Source: Borovskyia barvae (taxonomy: Eukaryota; Euglenozoa; Kinetoplastea; Trypanosomatida; Trypanosomatidae). From it: a stretch of 64,000 nucleotides of DNA. Position numbers and translations under genes: made by a program. The stretch is taken from positions 62,001 through 126,000 of the forward strand of contig JASAOM010001069.1 of NCBI GenBank assembly GCA_030849085.1, read 5' to 3'. Shown here one piece after another: positions 56,079 to 64,000 of the stretch. The first letter of the stretch is position 1. Each line of letters begins with the position of its first letter. The notes below the pieces were generated by a model. It saw only the letters and a program-made list of their open reading frames with translations. It was not told the DNA's origin and searched no databases.

Positions 56079-57368
56079 ATGAGAAGAACAGCAGTCGCCC
56101 TGTTTCAGCGACGGTTGTGGCCTTCACGTGTGCTTCCCCACCCGTCTGCATGTGGTACCGTGTGGAGCCAGGCTGGTAGATCTCTGTATGCGGCACCGGT
56201 GATAAACCACGCTGTGCGAGCGGTGCATGCAACTCATTCCTGCCATGCCCCGGCGGATGCACAATATCAATGTGGGGAGTGCGGTAAGGCCTTCCGCCTG
56301 CTCAACGCCCTCCACCACCACATCCTCACACGACACGGCAACAAGGCCACCGCCATGATGAAGAAAGAGGGAAAGCTGGTCCCGGTGGAGGCGGAACAGC
56401 TGAAGCAGACGGTTCACGGAAGCTCATCGGCTTCGGCGACAGCCGTAAGCGGAGCAGTATCGGCAGGGACGACGCCCCACGGCACCGCCGCCACCGGCTC
56501 CTCATCCGCCATCCCTCCTCCACCTGGCATGGCAGCCCCATCGCCGTTCCCCAACATATTCACGTCCCCCTTCGGGGCTGGGCCAACCGCTGGTGCCACC
56601 GTCCAGCCGGGCACCATACCCGGTGCTTCCCTCTCCGCCTCCCCCAGCGCGGACGGGGTCGTCAGCGATGAGGCCGAGAAGCGTCAATTTGTATGCACGT
56701 TGTGCCAGAAGACGTTCCGACTGGAGGCGGCGTTGCAGCATCACTACCAGGCAAAGCACAACATGGACATGCCGAGCTCTCAGCAAGGCGGTCTCGCCAA
56801 TGCAAACGTCTCCACCTCCACAGGCATTTCTGCATCGACGCTATTTCCTGGTCGTTCCGCGTCACTCACTGGCACACCACCCGGTGGTCCCGGTGAGAGC
56901 AGCGGCGCTACACCCAGCATGGCGAGTGCGAGCGCCGCATCGTATGTGCGGCAGCAAGAGGGTGGTCCTCTGCCAGATGCACCGCCGTACCACCTCGACG
57001 TGGCCCCCAACGCGCCGGAGGAGGGCGATGTCGCCGCTCATTGGCGCTGTGTAAACCAGTGTGTCTTAATGGGCGCGGTACAGGAAGTAGAGGAGGGCTA
57101 CGTCTTTGAGGATCATGTGTTGCAGTTCACCTTGGCCACCGAGTTCGTTGGTCCCTCAGCTGGTGACCCTGATATGGACTTTCACACCGTGCGCGTCTAC
57201 GGCGCGGAGTTCTGGTCGCCGCTCAAGGCAGACATCCAGGCGGGTGGCCGCTTCCTGGTCACAGGACGGCTGCGCATGGTGCCCCAGTTCGACGTGGCCA
57301 TCAAGAAGTATTACCATTTCCCTGTTGTCCAAGTATTTCCGGGCTCTGGCAACGTTATCAGGACCTGA
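56079..57368 (+). CDS. KREPA3: Editosome accessory protein, KREPA3-like (two C2H2 fingers plus OB-fold)
   Basis: A 429-residue protein with the layout of the KREPA1-A3 editosome proteins, which are structural and RNA-binding subunits of the uridine insertion/deletion editing complex in the kinetoplast-mitochondrion. The first 25 residues (MRRTAVALFQRRLWPSRVLPH) are basic and amphipathic, a mitochondrial presequence. Two C2H2 fingers follow: C65, C68, H81, H86 (YQCGECGKAFRLLNALHHH) and C206, C209, H222, H227 (FVCTLCQKTFRLEAALQHH). A Pro/Gly/Ala-rich linker separates them. Residues about 320-425 form an OB-fold (CVLMGAVQEVEEGYVF, LQFTLATEF, ADIQAGGRFLVTGRLRM). Size favours KREPA3 (MP42, 393 residues in T. 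brucei) over A1 (762) and A2 (587). The start at 56079 is the ATG that places the presequence at the N-terminus; longer in-frame sequence upstream is UTR-like. Confidence 0.8.
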   Translation: MRRTAVALFQRRLWPSRVLPHPSACGTVWSQAGRSLYAAPVINHAVRAVHATHSCHAPADAQYQCGECGKAFRLLNALHHHILTRHGNKATAMMKKEGKLVPVEAEQLKQTVHGSSSASATAVSGAVSAGTTPHGTAATGSSSAIPPPPGMAAPSPFPNIFTSPFGAGPTAGATVQPGTIPGASLSASPSADGVVSDEAEKRQFVCTLCQKTFRLEAALQHHYQAKHNMDMPSSQQGGLANANVSTSTGISASTLFPGRSASLTGTPPGGPGESSGATPSMASASAASYVRQQEGGPLPDAPPYHLDVAPNAPEEGDVAAHWRCVNQCVLMGAVQEVEEGYVFEDHVLQFTLATEFVGPSAGDPDMDFHTVRVYGAEFWSPLKADIQAGGRFLVTGRLRMVPQFDVAIKKYYHFPVVQVFPGSGNVIRT

Positions 57369-59383
57369 GGAGGGAGACAGACAGCTCCCTGGGGGTGGGT
57401 GTTGAAGATACTCCTCCGGGGACAAAGGGAGGGGGGGGGAGGATCGTGGGAGAGTCAAGTCGGTGGTGGGACGAGACAACACGCTCCTCGTATTCGGAGA
57501 GAGAAGAGAGTTGTGCGCTCCCATGGTGACTCTTGGAGGGCACCACGACTCGTTCACGGGAGGGGGATAGGAGGTGTTTGGCACTTGATGGTGGTGAGCG
57601 CAATATCGGGCGGTGATGGTCGTCACAGAAACGAAACGCATATGGTAACAAAACCGAGCGCGAAAAGGAAAAAAAATACTGGGGAAGATGCCGCAGGGCT
57701 CCTACGCACGAGAAAAGAGAGCAGGTACAGCGATGATATTGGTGGATCAGCGAAAGAGAGAAGAGAGAATGTGTGGTTGCGTCGAGAAGGACCAGGGACG
57801 CATCTCCCGCATTTCCACAAAAGCCGAATCCTCTTGGGTGGGGAACGAAAAGAAAACGAGATGAGAAGGAAAATGCAGGTGGCAGGGACGGGGGAGCGCG
57901 GATGGCTTGTCCCAAGGATGGTCTCACCCAAGTATTTTCCATGCGGCAGCATGCACGGAAGGTGAGGAAGATCTATTTCGGGTGTTTCATCAAGGAAGCG
58001 CAACAAGAACAACCTTTGGGAGGACGTTTCTCATGAGGCTACCCTTTTGCGAGGCACAGAAGCGGAAGAGCAGAGCAAAAACTTCATAGGGAAGACTTTC
58101 TGTGGAGTGGTACTGTCGCCTCTCTTTGCCTCCATTGCTATACCGCCTCTCTCGCATATAGAGGACTTTTCTCTCCCCTTTTTTTGTACGTAGCGTCAAT
58201 AATTTTCCGTGATGCTGGTGCTTTCTGCTCTCCCCCCTCCCTCCTTCCCTCTCCTCTCCTTTGCGACAGGCACCAGCCATTCCCTTGCTTCGGTGGAGTT
58301 TTTTTTTTCGCAAGACCCCGCCGCACATTGTGCGGCCGTTCCACGCTAGAAGAAAAGGGAAAAAATGTAACGCGAATTTCATGTGTGGAAAGGGATGGAA
58401 GGTAGAACCTTTTTTTTGAACGAATTTGCCGATGGAAAGCTTGTGGATGTGGACGTTGCCGAGAGAACTTTTGCAGAGACATAAACGCGAATACAGGGGA
58501 ATAGAAACAGGAGCAGGTGCTCGACAAGCGCCGATGGGCATTTTTATTTACACGCGAAAAGGTGGAGGAGAAGATGGGGCCGTCCCGTGAAGTGGCTTTG
58601 GAGCGCGCAGGCAGCTGGCGATGGATCATCTCGTTCTATTCCTCACCCCCCTGTGGGGTGCTCACGAACCTTTTTCTGGCGGCGTGGTTACACACACCTC
58701 TATGGTGCATGCGTAGTCCTGAGCCGCTCTCAGGTCCTTGATTCCCTCTTTCACTCTGCCTAGCTGTCTACTGTGCGTGTGTGTCTGTGTTACGATCCAT
58801 CTTGCCTGACTCCCCTCCCCTTCTCCCACTGTGTGTCCGCTCATCTCCTATTAGGGCAACTCTTTTCCCCGACTTTTCTATTGTGGATCTCACCCGACTT
58901 ATTTCTGGTGGCTCCCTCGCCGCTTCTATCATTGCCACCACAGCACATCATTTTGGTGCAGCTGCTCTCACTCCCCGGATACCCTCCTCGTGTTAGATGG
59001 AGAGACAGCCCTGCTGTGGTTGCCTATTTTTCTCTAATCCCCTCCCATTACGGTCCGCCTACCTCGGATATCTACACAGGAGGAAGAAAGGAAAAGAGTG
59101 GAAGTATCTGGTGTGTGCATCAATACATATATATATATATATATATATCGCTCTGATTTTTGGTGCATGCCTTTTTGTGCGACACACACACACATATACG
59201 CATGGAAGTTGCCTCCATACATACACGCCTGGGTCCCTCGGGTAGTATATATACATATATGTTTTAAAGTCGATAGATATAGGCTTTACACATCTGCTTT
59301 CTCGCCAGGCAACCCCTCATCATAGCCACCCCCACCCCTCTGTTCCTCATCCTAAACCTTTCCGTACGCCTCTCTGGCACCGA
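57369..59383. other. Long intergenic spacer (2.0 kb)
   Basis: No gene seen. Purine-rich + strand from 57370 to about 57900, pyrimidine-rich from 58200 to 58280 and 58740 to 59000, AT tracts at 59127-59148 and 59246-59261. A likely acceptor AG for the WD40 gene is at 59307-59308. Confidence 0.6.
59127..59148. repeat. (AT)n microsatellite
   Basis: Eleven AT units, followed 100 bases later by a second shorter AT tract (59246-59261), both just upstream of the WD40 gene. Confidence 0.9.
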
Positions 59384-61945
59384 ATGGAGAGCATCCACTT
59401 GGTGGCTGTACACGGTCGTGCGTGCTGTGCTGTAGACGAGGAAGTTTGGGTGGCGCAGCAGGCGGGAGGTATCGCCGTCTTCTCTGGTCGAACCGGGGCG
59501 CGTATTGGGGATGTCGATGTCAGAGACAAAGCTGGCACGGCCGCCGCGCAGGTGACCCACATGACGCTTGTGTTCGAAGAAGTCTGGGCAAGTACAACGG
59601 AGGGTAAGGTCCTCCTCATCCACAGCACCACGCGTACCATCGTGGCCTCCCCCGATATCCCCGAAACGGAGAAGGTGCCGATTGTGGGTCTTTTCTTCAA
59701 CAGCGACGTCGTCGTCGTCGCCGCAGCGAGCGGGTCCCTCTACCTCTACCACCCCTTAACCCGTCAGCGACTCGGTACCCTGTGTACTTCCACCTCCCCG
59801 TGCACCGCAGCCGCGCAGTTTTACAGCTTTGTCGTGGGAGGCGATGCCGAGGGCGCCCTGTACCTGTGGGATCCGACGACGGGTGAGTGTATTCTCTATC
59901 ACGGCGAGAGTCGGAGCTCGGTGGTGGCGCTGCTACATGAGCGGAGCACCGGCACGATATGGGTGTCCCGCGCGAATGAAAATGTGGACGTGTACACCGT
60001 GAAATCAGGAGCGCTGCTGCTGCACGGTCGAGTTGTCGGCATCGGCCGTGTCACCAGTATGGTGGCGGTATCTGGATCTGTAGTGGCCACCACCTCCACC
60101 CGGCGGGTGGTGCAGATCGACGCCTGCACAATGAAACTTCGCACCTCTAATGAGGGAGCCCATGAGAACTTTATACACGGCTGCTGCAAGGCGATGCACC
60201 GCGAGTCAGCTCAGGTGTGGACTATGGGCAATGACGCCACACTGCGTGTCTGGCAAGTGGAAGGCAAGTACGTACCGGTGGAGCCGCTACCACCACTGAC
60301 CCCGGCTGCCCAGGCCTGTCTCGCATCATCGGCAGAGGCTAAATTCGATGAAGTGCAGAGTGCGCTGCGGACTGGTATCCAGGGAGAGCGGAAAAGACGT
60401 GCAGACTTAGCAGACGATCTACGCAAGGCGCGAGACGAGGTGCAGGAGCTGCGTCTCCGTGTTGCCAGGGGAGAGGAGAAACTTCTCTGCGTGGAGAAGG
60501 AGTTGGCCTCGGAGAGAAAGCATCGCGTGGAGGTGGAGGAGCTACATGCAAAGCTAACGAAAGACCTTACTGATTTGACCTCCAACATGACCTCGGTGGA
60601 GCGGGAGCGCAGCAGCCTACGAGCCGAGGTGGCTCAACTCAAGTGTGATCTTTCCAAGGCCCACACGGACACGAGCACGAAACAGTCGGAGAAGTCTGCG
60701 GTGGAGAAGCAGCTCTCGGAGGAGAAAACCAAGACCGGCGCGCTAGAGCTACGAGTGCGAGATGCCGAGAGCCGGCTGAGCTCGTTGCAGGCCGAGTATC
60801 GTCGTTTAAGTGAAAAGATGGGCAGCACCGCAGCGGCAGCAGGAGCTCTTAGTCAGCCGGAGAGTGCGCTGATACAGGACTCACAGGCAAAAAATATCGC
60901 TACGCTCAACAGTGAGCTGGAGCAGGCGCGCAAGATGAACCTCCTCATGAGCTCCGCAATGGCGTCCATGGAGTACACCATACGCCGCTGTGAGGAGGAA
61001 GACCGTGATCTAACGGCTCTCCTCAACGCCTTTCGCCACCGCGTTGCAGACCGAGTCAGCGACCCCAACCTCGCGGCGCTGTTGCTCGCGACAGTGGTGC
61101 GCAACGCCCCCCGCTTTGACTTGGAATGTGATGAGCTCACAAAGGCAAAACTGATGGAGCGAAACAGCCCCTTCTTGCAGTTTATTCAGACTCTCCGCGC
61201 TACTGATCCCGAAGCGTACGAGAAGCTGGTGCGGTACCTGCAGAACCCGTCTCTTGCCCAAGGACTGCCGGCGGACGCGCAGACGCTGCTCGACCGCTTC
61301 CTGAATCTTGCCACCAAAGAGAATGGCGTCAGTAATGAGGACGTGGCGCAGTTCAAGAAGTCCATCCCGGCCCTAGCGGACTCCGTGACGCTGCAAAGCG
61401 CAAGCCTTGGTGGGGCCGGCATCGCCAGCAGTGCCCTCCGCGATGCGAACGGTATCTCGGCAGGGAGCCTGGCAGCGCTGCTCAGAAACTCTTCTGGGGA
61501 ATCCGGCAACGTCGCTCGGGGACCGCTATCGAAGCCGGGAGGCCTGTTAGGCAATTCAAGTAGCGGTCTCACAGACGAGGACCAGGAGGTGGTGAACAGC
61601 GCTATCCTCCGTGGGCTCCGTGGGCAGCGCCTCATCGACGAAAATTACGTTCGTGAACAGCAGGTGATGTTTGAGTTTATCCTCAAGACGCGGCGGTTGC
61701 TGGTGGAAAGTCTCTCGATACTGCACAAGCGCACCGTTAGTGCTCGGCAGGTCTTGGAGGCCCTGTGCCTCAACAGCAGCGCCGCCACTGCTGCTGCCAC
61801 GCCCACCTCGCCGTCTCGCAAATCATTGCAGCCTATGCAGAACATCTTCAGTGGTATCGTACGAGAGCTTGAGGACCTCGCTGAAGATATCGTCAACCGG
61901 TTCCTCACAGGGGCAGAAAAGCAGCGCATTGGTATGGCTCCGTAA
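59384..61945 (+). CDS. WD40-propeller plus coiled-coil protein, unknown function
   Basis: An 853-residue protein. Residues 1-300 carry WD40-like blades; recognisable strand ends include GALYLWDPTTGECILYHGES, VWVAQQAGGIAVFSGRTGARIGDV, and ATLRVWQVEGKYV as the last blade. Residues about 323-490 are a charged coiled coil (KRRADLADDLRKARDEVQELRLR onward in heptad style). Residues about 505-660 are helical with few charges breaking the pattern (NLAALLLATVVRNAPRF), then a Ser/Gly-rich linker, and a C-terminal helical segment (about 735-850). The combination of propeller, coil and helical tail is seen in ciliary and vesicle-transport scaffolds, but I do not recognise an orthologue. The ATG at 59384 is the first in frame, 76 bases after a candidate acceptor AG. 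Confidence 0.85.
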   Translation: MESIHLVAVHGRACCAVDEEVWVAQQAGGIAVFSGRTGARIGDVDVRDKAGTAAAQVTHMTLVFEEVWASTTEGKVLLIHSTTRTIVASPDIPETEKVPIVGLFFNSDVVVVAAASGSLYLYHPLTRQRLGTLCTSTSPCTAAAQFYSFVVGGDAEGALYLWDPTTGECILYHGESRSSVVALLHERSTGTIWVSRANENVDVYTVKSGALLLHGRVVGIGRVTSMVAVSGSVVATTSTRRVVQIDACTMKLRTSNEGAHENFIHGCCKAMHRESAQVWTMGNDATLRVWQVEGKYVPVEPLPPLTPAAQACLASSAEAKFDEVQSALRTGIQGERKRRADLADDLRKARDEVQELRLRVARGEEKLLCVEKELASERKHRVEVEELHAKLTKDLTDLTSNMTSVERERSSLRAEVAQLKCDLSKAHTDTSTKQSEKSAVEKQLSEEKTKTGALELRVRDAESRLSSLQAEYRRLSEKMGSTAAAAGALSQPESALIQDSQAKNIATLNSELEQARKMNLLMSSAMASMEYTIRRCEEEDRDLTALLNAFRHRVADRVSDPNLAALLLATVVRNAPRFDLECDELTKAKLMERNSPFLQFIQTLRATDPEAYEKLVRYLQNPSLAQGLPADAQTLLDRFLNLATKENGVSNEDVAQFKKSIPALADSVTLQSASLGGAGIASSALRDANGISAGSLAALLRNSSGESGNVARGPLSKPGGLLGNSSSGLTDEDQEVVNSAILRGLRGQRLIDENYVREQQVMFEFILKTRRLLVESLSILHKRTVSARQVLEALCLNSSAATAAATPTSPSRKSLQPMQNIFSGIVRELEDLAEDIVNRFLTGAEKQRIGMAP

Positions 61946-62924
61946 CACCTCCCGCACCACCACCCCTCAAAAAAGAGAAGAAGATATTCGAGGAATGGCG
62001 TGATGAAGTGCAACGACAAAAAAGTATTGTGGTGAGGAGACGGCACGTGGCGCGCCTCCCCTCCTCTTCCCTCCGTCTTTTCTTTCTTTTTTACGTGTAC
62101 GGTGGCCAAGTTTATATCAGTCATCACGTGTGTGAGGGTGTGCATGGAAGGAAGAGGAACCACGGTGCGCACGTTTCTCTTTTCCACCTTCCACTTGTCG
62201 CCTTGTCTTACCTGTCACCCATCGCATGGCTTTCTCCCGTGATCGTTCGGTGGTCAATAGGGCGAAAGATAAAAAGGCTCTCGCTGTCCTTTACACATGC
62301 AGGGCCGGAGTAAGGGACGTATAGAAGTAGACTCATAGTTAGATAGAGAGGCAGAAGACGCACACAAGCACTTACACCTATAACTCTACCCCCCCCTTTC
62401 CTCCTCCTCCTCTCACCCCACCACGTGGGTAGGTTTGGTGGGTAAGAAAGGAAAAAAGAGAGAGAATGATGTCTGAGTGAGGGGAACCAGACCCGAAGAA
62501 AACGGAGACCAAGGCGAAGAAGAGCGAATTGTGAAGCGCTCCGTCCCACATGGAGGAGCAGCAGGCATGACAAACAGTGAGAAGAAAGGGGGGAACCCGA
62601 ATGGTCCACCAAGACTTTCTTCTTTTCATGATGTCAATATCTCTCAGAACCGTTTCTTCTTTCGCTCCATTCTTGCGGAGATCATCGCCTTGTACTTTTC
62701 TCTCTATCCCGTTCTGTTTCTTCGCACCTCTCACCTGCCTGGTTTATAGGTATACGTGCGTCGTACACGTCCTCTGAAAATTAGCGCCACGGCTGCTTTG
62801 TGTTAGGTTTCTAAAATTTTCTTTTGTTGTCTATGTGAGTTGCCCTTCAGACCGACATACCTAGACACGCTCTTCCGCTTTCCCCTCCTCTTCCTTTTCG
62901 ATCTATCGCAGAGGCCATCGAGCG
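61946..62924. other. Intergenic spacer
   Basis: No gene seen. Purine-rich at 62445-62540, pyrimidine tract and acceptor AG at 62869-62911 for the next gene. Confidence 0.6.
62869..62911 (+). promoter_or_regulatory. Candidate trans-splice acceptor for the desaturase
   Basis: A long T/C tract ends in ATCGCAG, AG at 62910-62911, 13 bases before the ATG. Confidence 0.5.
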
Positions 62925-64000
62925 ATGGCGCCGGCGGACATCCAGCCACAGCAGCCCCACGAGGTGCTAATTGATGGCGTGCTCTACGATTGTAGCAACT
63001 TCCGGCATCCGGGAGGAAGCATCCTCCGCTACTACCTCGGCAGTGGAGACGCTACCGAGACGTACCAGCAGTTTCATCTGAAGCTACCGAAGTCAGACCG
63101 GTACCTCCGAGCGCTACCGCATCGTCCAGCACCGCCGCCATCCCAGGTCCACCTGGATGAGCAGAAGCGCTTGAATAAACTTTCGAGGGACTTCAAGGCA
63201 CTCCATGACGCCTGTGTAAAGGAGGGCCTGTTTGAGGCGAACTGGCCCCACATCTTCTATCGCTTCTCGGAGCTCATCGTCATGCACATCGTCGGTATCG
63301 TCATGCTTTTTCACCTTCCGTCTCTCTGGCCGCTGTCCCTTCTTATTCTCGGTATCGCGGAGGGTCGGTGTGGGTGGTGGATGCATGAGGCTGGCCACTA
63401 CAGTGTCACGGGCATACCGTGGCTCGACATTAAAATTCAGGAGATCCTGTACGGACTCGGGGATGGAATGAGCGCTGCGTGGTGGCGCTCTCAGCACAAC
63501 AAGCATCACGCCACGCCGCAAAAGCACCGCCACGACGTCGACCTAGAAACGCTGCCGCTTGTTGCCTTTAATAAAATGATCGCTCGCCGCGGTAAACGAA
63601 ACCCGAACGTTCGCCGTTGGATCTCTCTTCAGATGTACCTGTTCGGCCCCGTCACGTGCTCCATCGTCGCTCTCTACTGGCAACTGTTCCTTCACATTCG
63701 TCATGCCATCCGTACGCGGCGCTACACGGAGGGCGTCGCCATCGCGTGCCGCTGGATCGCCGTGGGCATCCTCTGTCACCAGCTTGAGGTATCCTTCTGG
63801 AAAGGGCTTGGAGCGGTTTTGTTTTCGCAGGCATTTGCGGCTGCGTACATCTTCATCAGCTTCGCGCTGAACCACTCCCACTTGCCAATGCTGCCGGAAG
63901 ATAAGCATGTGCACTTTGTAGAGTATGCGGCGATCTACACGTTAGACGTATCGCCGACATGGTTTGTGAACTGGTTCATGGGTTACCTGAATTACCAGGT
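62925..64000 (+). CDS. Cytochrome b5-fusion front-end fatty acid desaturase (3' truncated by window edge)
   Basis: 358 residues are visible and the frame is open at the window end. The N-terminal cytochrome b5 domain (about 8-80) has the heme-binding HPGG (28-31) in SNFRHPGGS and a second His in TYQQFH. The desaturase domain follows with hydrophobic helices from about 120 and two of the three histidine boxes: HEAGH (154-158) and HNKHH (191-195), continuing TPQKHRHD. The third box (QxxHH type) should lie beyond the window. Fused b5 plus this box spacing marks the front-end desaturases, which add a double bond between an existing one and the carboxyl end of C18-C22 acyl chains in the ER. Trypanosomatids have several of these (delta-4, -5 and -6); the regioselectivity cannot be read from the sequence. 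Confidence 0.92.
   Translation, partial: MAPADIQPQQPHEVLIDGVLYDCSNFRHPGGSILRYYLGSGDATETYQQFHLKLPKSDRYLRALPHRPAPPPSQVHLDEQKRLNKLSRDFKALHDACVKEGLFEANWPHIFYRFSELIVMHIVGIVMLFHLPSLWPLSLLILGIAEGRCGWWMHEAGHYSVTGIPWLDIKIQEILYGLGDGMSAAWWRSQHNKHHATPQKHRHDVDLETLPLVAFNKMIARRGKRNPNVRRWISLQMYLFGPVTCSIVALYWQLFLHIRHAIRTRRYTEGVAIACRWIAVGILCHQLEVSFWKGLGAVLFSQAFAAAYIFISFALNHSHLPMLPEDKHVHFVEYAAIYTLDVSPTWFVNWFMGYLNYQ

Noticed and set aside
1-64000. Search for transposons, retroelements, virus-like sequences and CRISPR arrays
   Set aside because: I saw no reverse transcriptase, integrase, transposase or capsid-like frames, no long terminal or inverted repeats and no spacer-repeat pattern. Degenerate SIDER-type retroposons in spacers cannot be judged by eye.

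Overview
The window looks like nuclear chromosomal DNA of a trypanosomatid (Kinetoplastea), most likely a Leishmania-like member of the Leishmaniinae. Every gene I can support lies on the + strand. The genes are intronless, GC-rich at third positions, and separated by 0.7-2.7 kb spacers of low-complexity pyrimidine/purine sequence. Polypyrimidine tracts followed by an AG, the trans-splice acceptor layout, sit upstream of most start codons. A protein with the architecture of the RNA-editing accessory factors (KREPA family, found only in kinetoplastids) supports the assignment. I see no strand-switch region, so the whole window is probably one piece of a polycistronic directional gene cluster. 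Species cannot be fixed from the sequence alone.

Layout. 2-5017: 5'-truncated PA200/Blm10-type proteasome activator ending in an HbYX tail. 6193-13641: a 2482-residue, mostly disordered protein of unknown function. 14922-18608: long coiled coil with a proline-rich tail. 19871-22519: unknown protein, possibly a divergent beta-propeller. 23243-29647: three tandem paralogues with an N-terminal nucleoplasmin-like (NPL/HD2-type) domain and different tails: a short acidic tail, an acidic plus RGG tail (Nopp44/46-like), and an acidic plus 9-residue glycine/lysine/glutamine repeat tail. 31695: CIAO2/MIP18 Fe-S assembly factor. 33171-37007: Pif1 helicase with an apparent C-terminal PIN-like nuclease domain. 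38041: Pin1-type parvulin without a WW domain. 39391: small coiled-coil protein. 41129: weakly supported small protein. 43055: Sel1-repeat protein. 46645-50376: P5A-type ATPase of the ER. 51862: DPY-30-motif protein. 53498: lipoate-protein ligase. 56079: KREPA3-like editosome protein. 59384: WD40 plus coiled-coil protein. 62925 to the end: 3'-truncated cytochrome b5-fusion front-end fatty acid desaturase.

The genes do not form a functional operon; neighbours in such clusters usually share transcription, not function. The clear exception is the NPL cluster, which looks like local duplication followed by tail diversification and probably serves nucleolar or ribosome-biogenesis roles. The most unusual single gene is the Pif1 helicase with the PIN-like C-terminus. 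I found no tRNA, rRNA, CRISPR array, transposon, retroelement or virus-like element that I could support. Degenerate retroposons (SIDER-type) in spacers cannot be excluded by eye.
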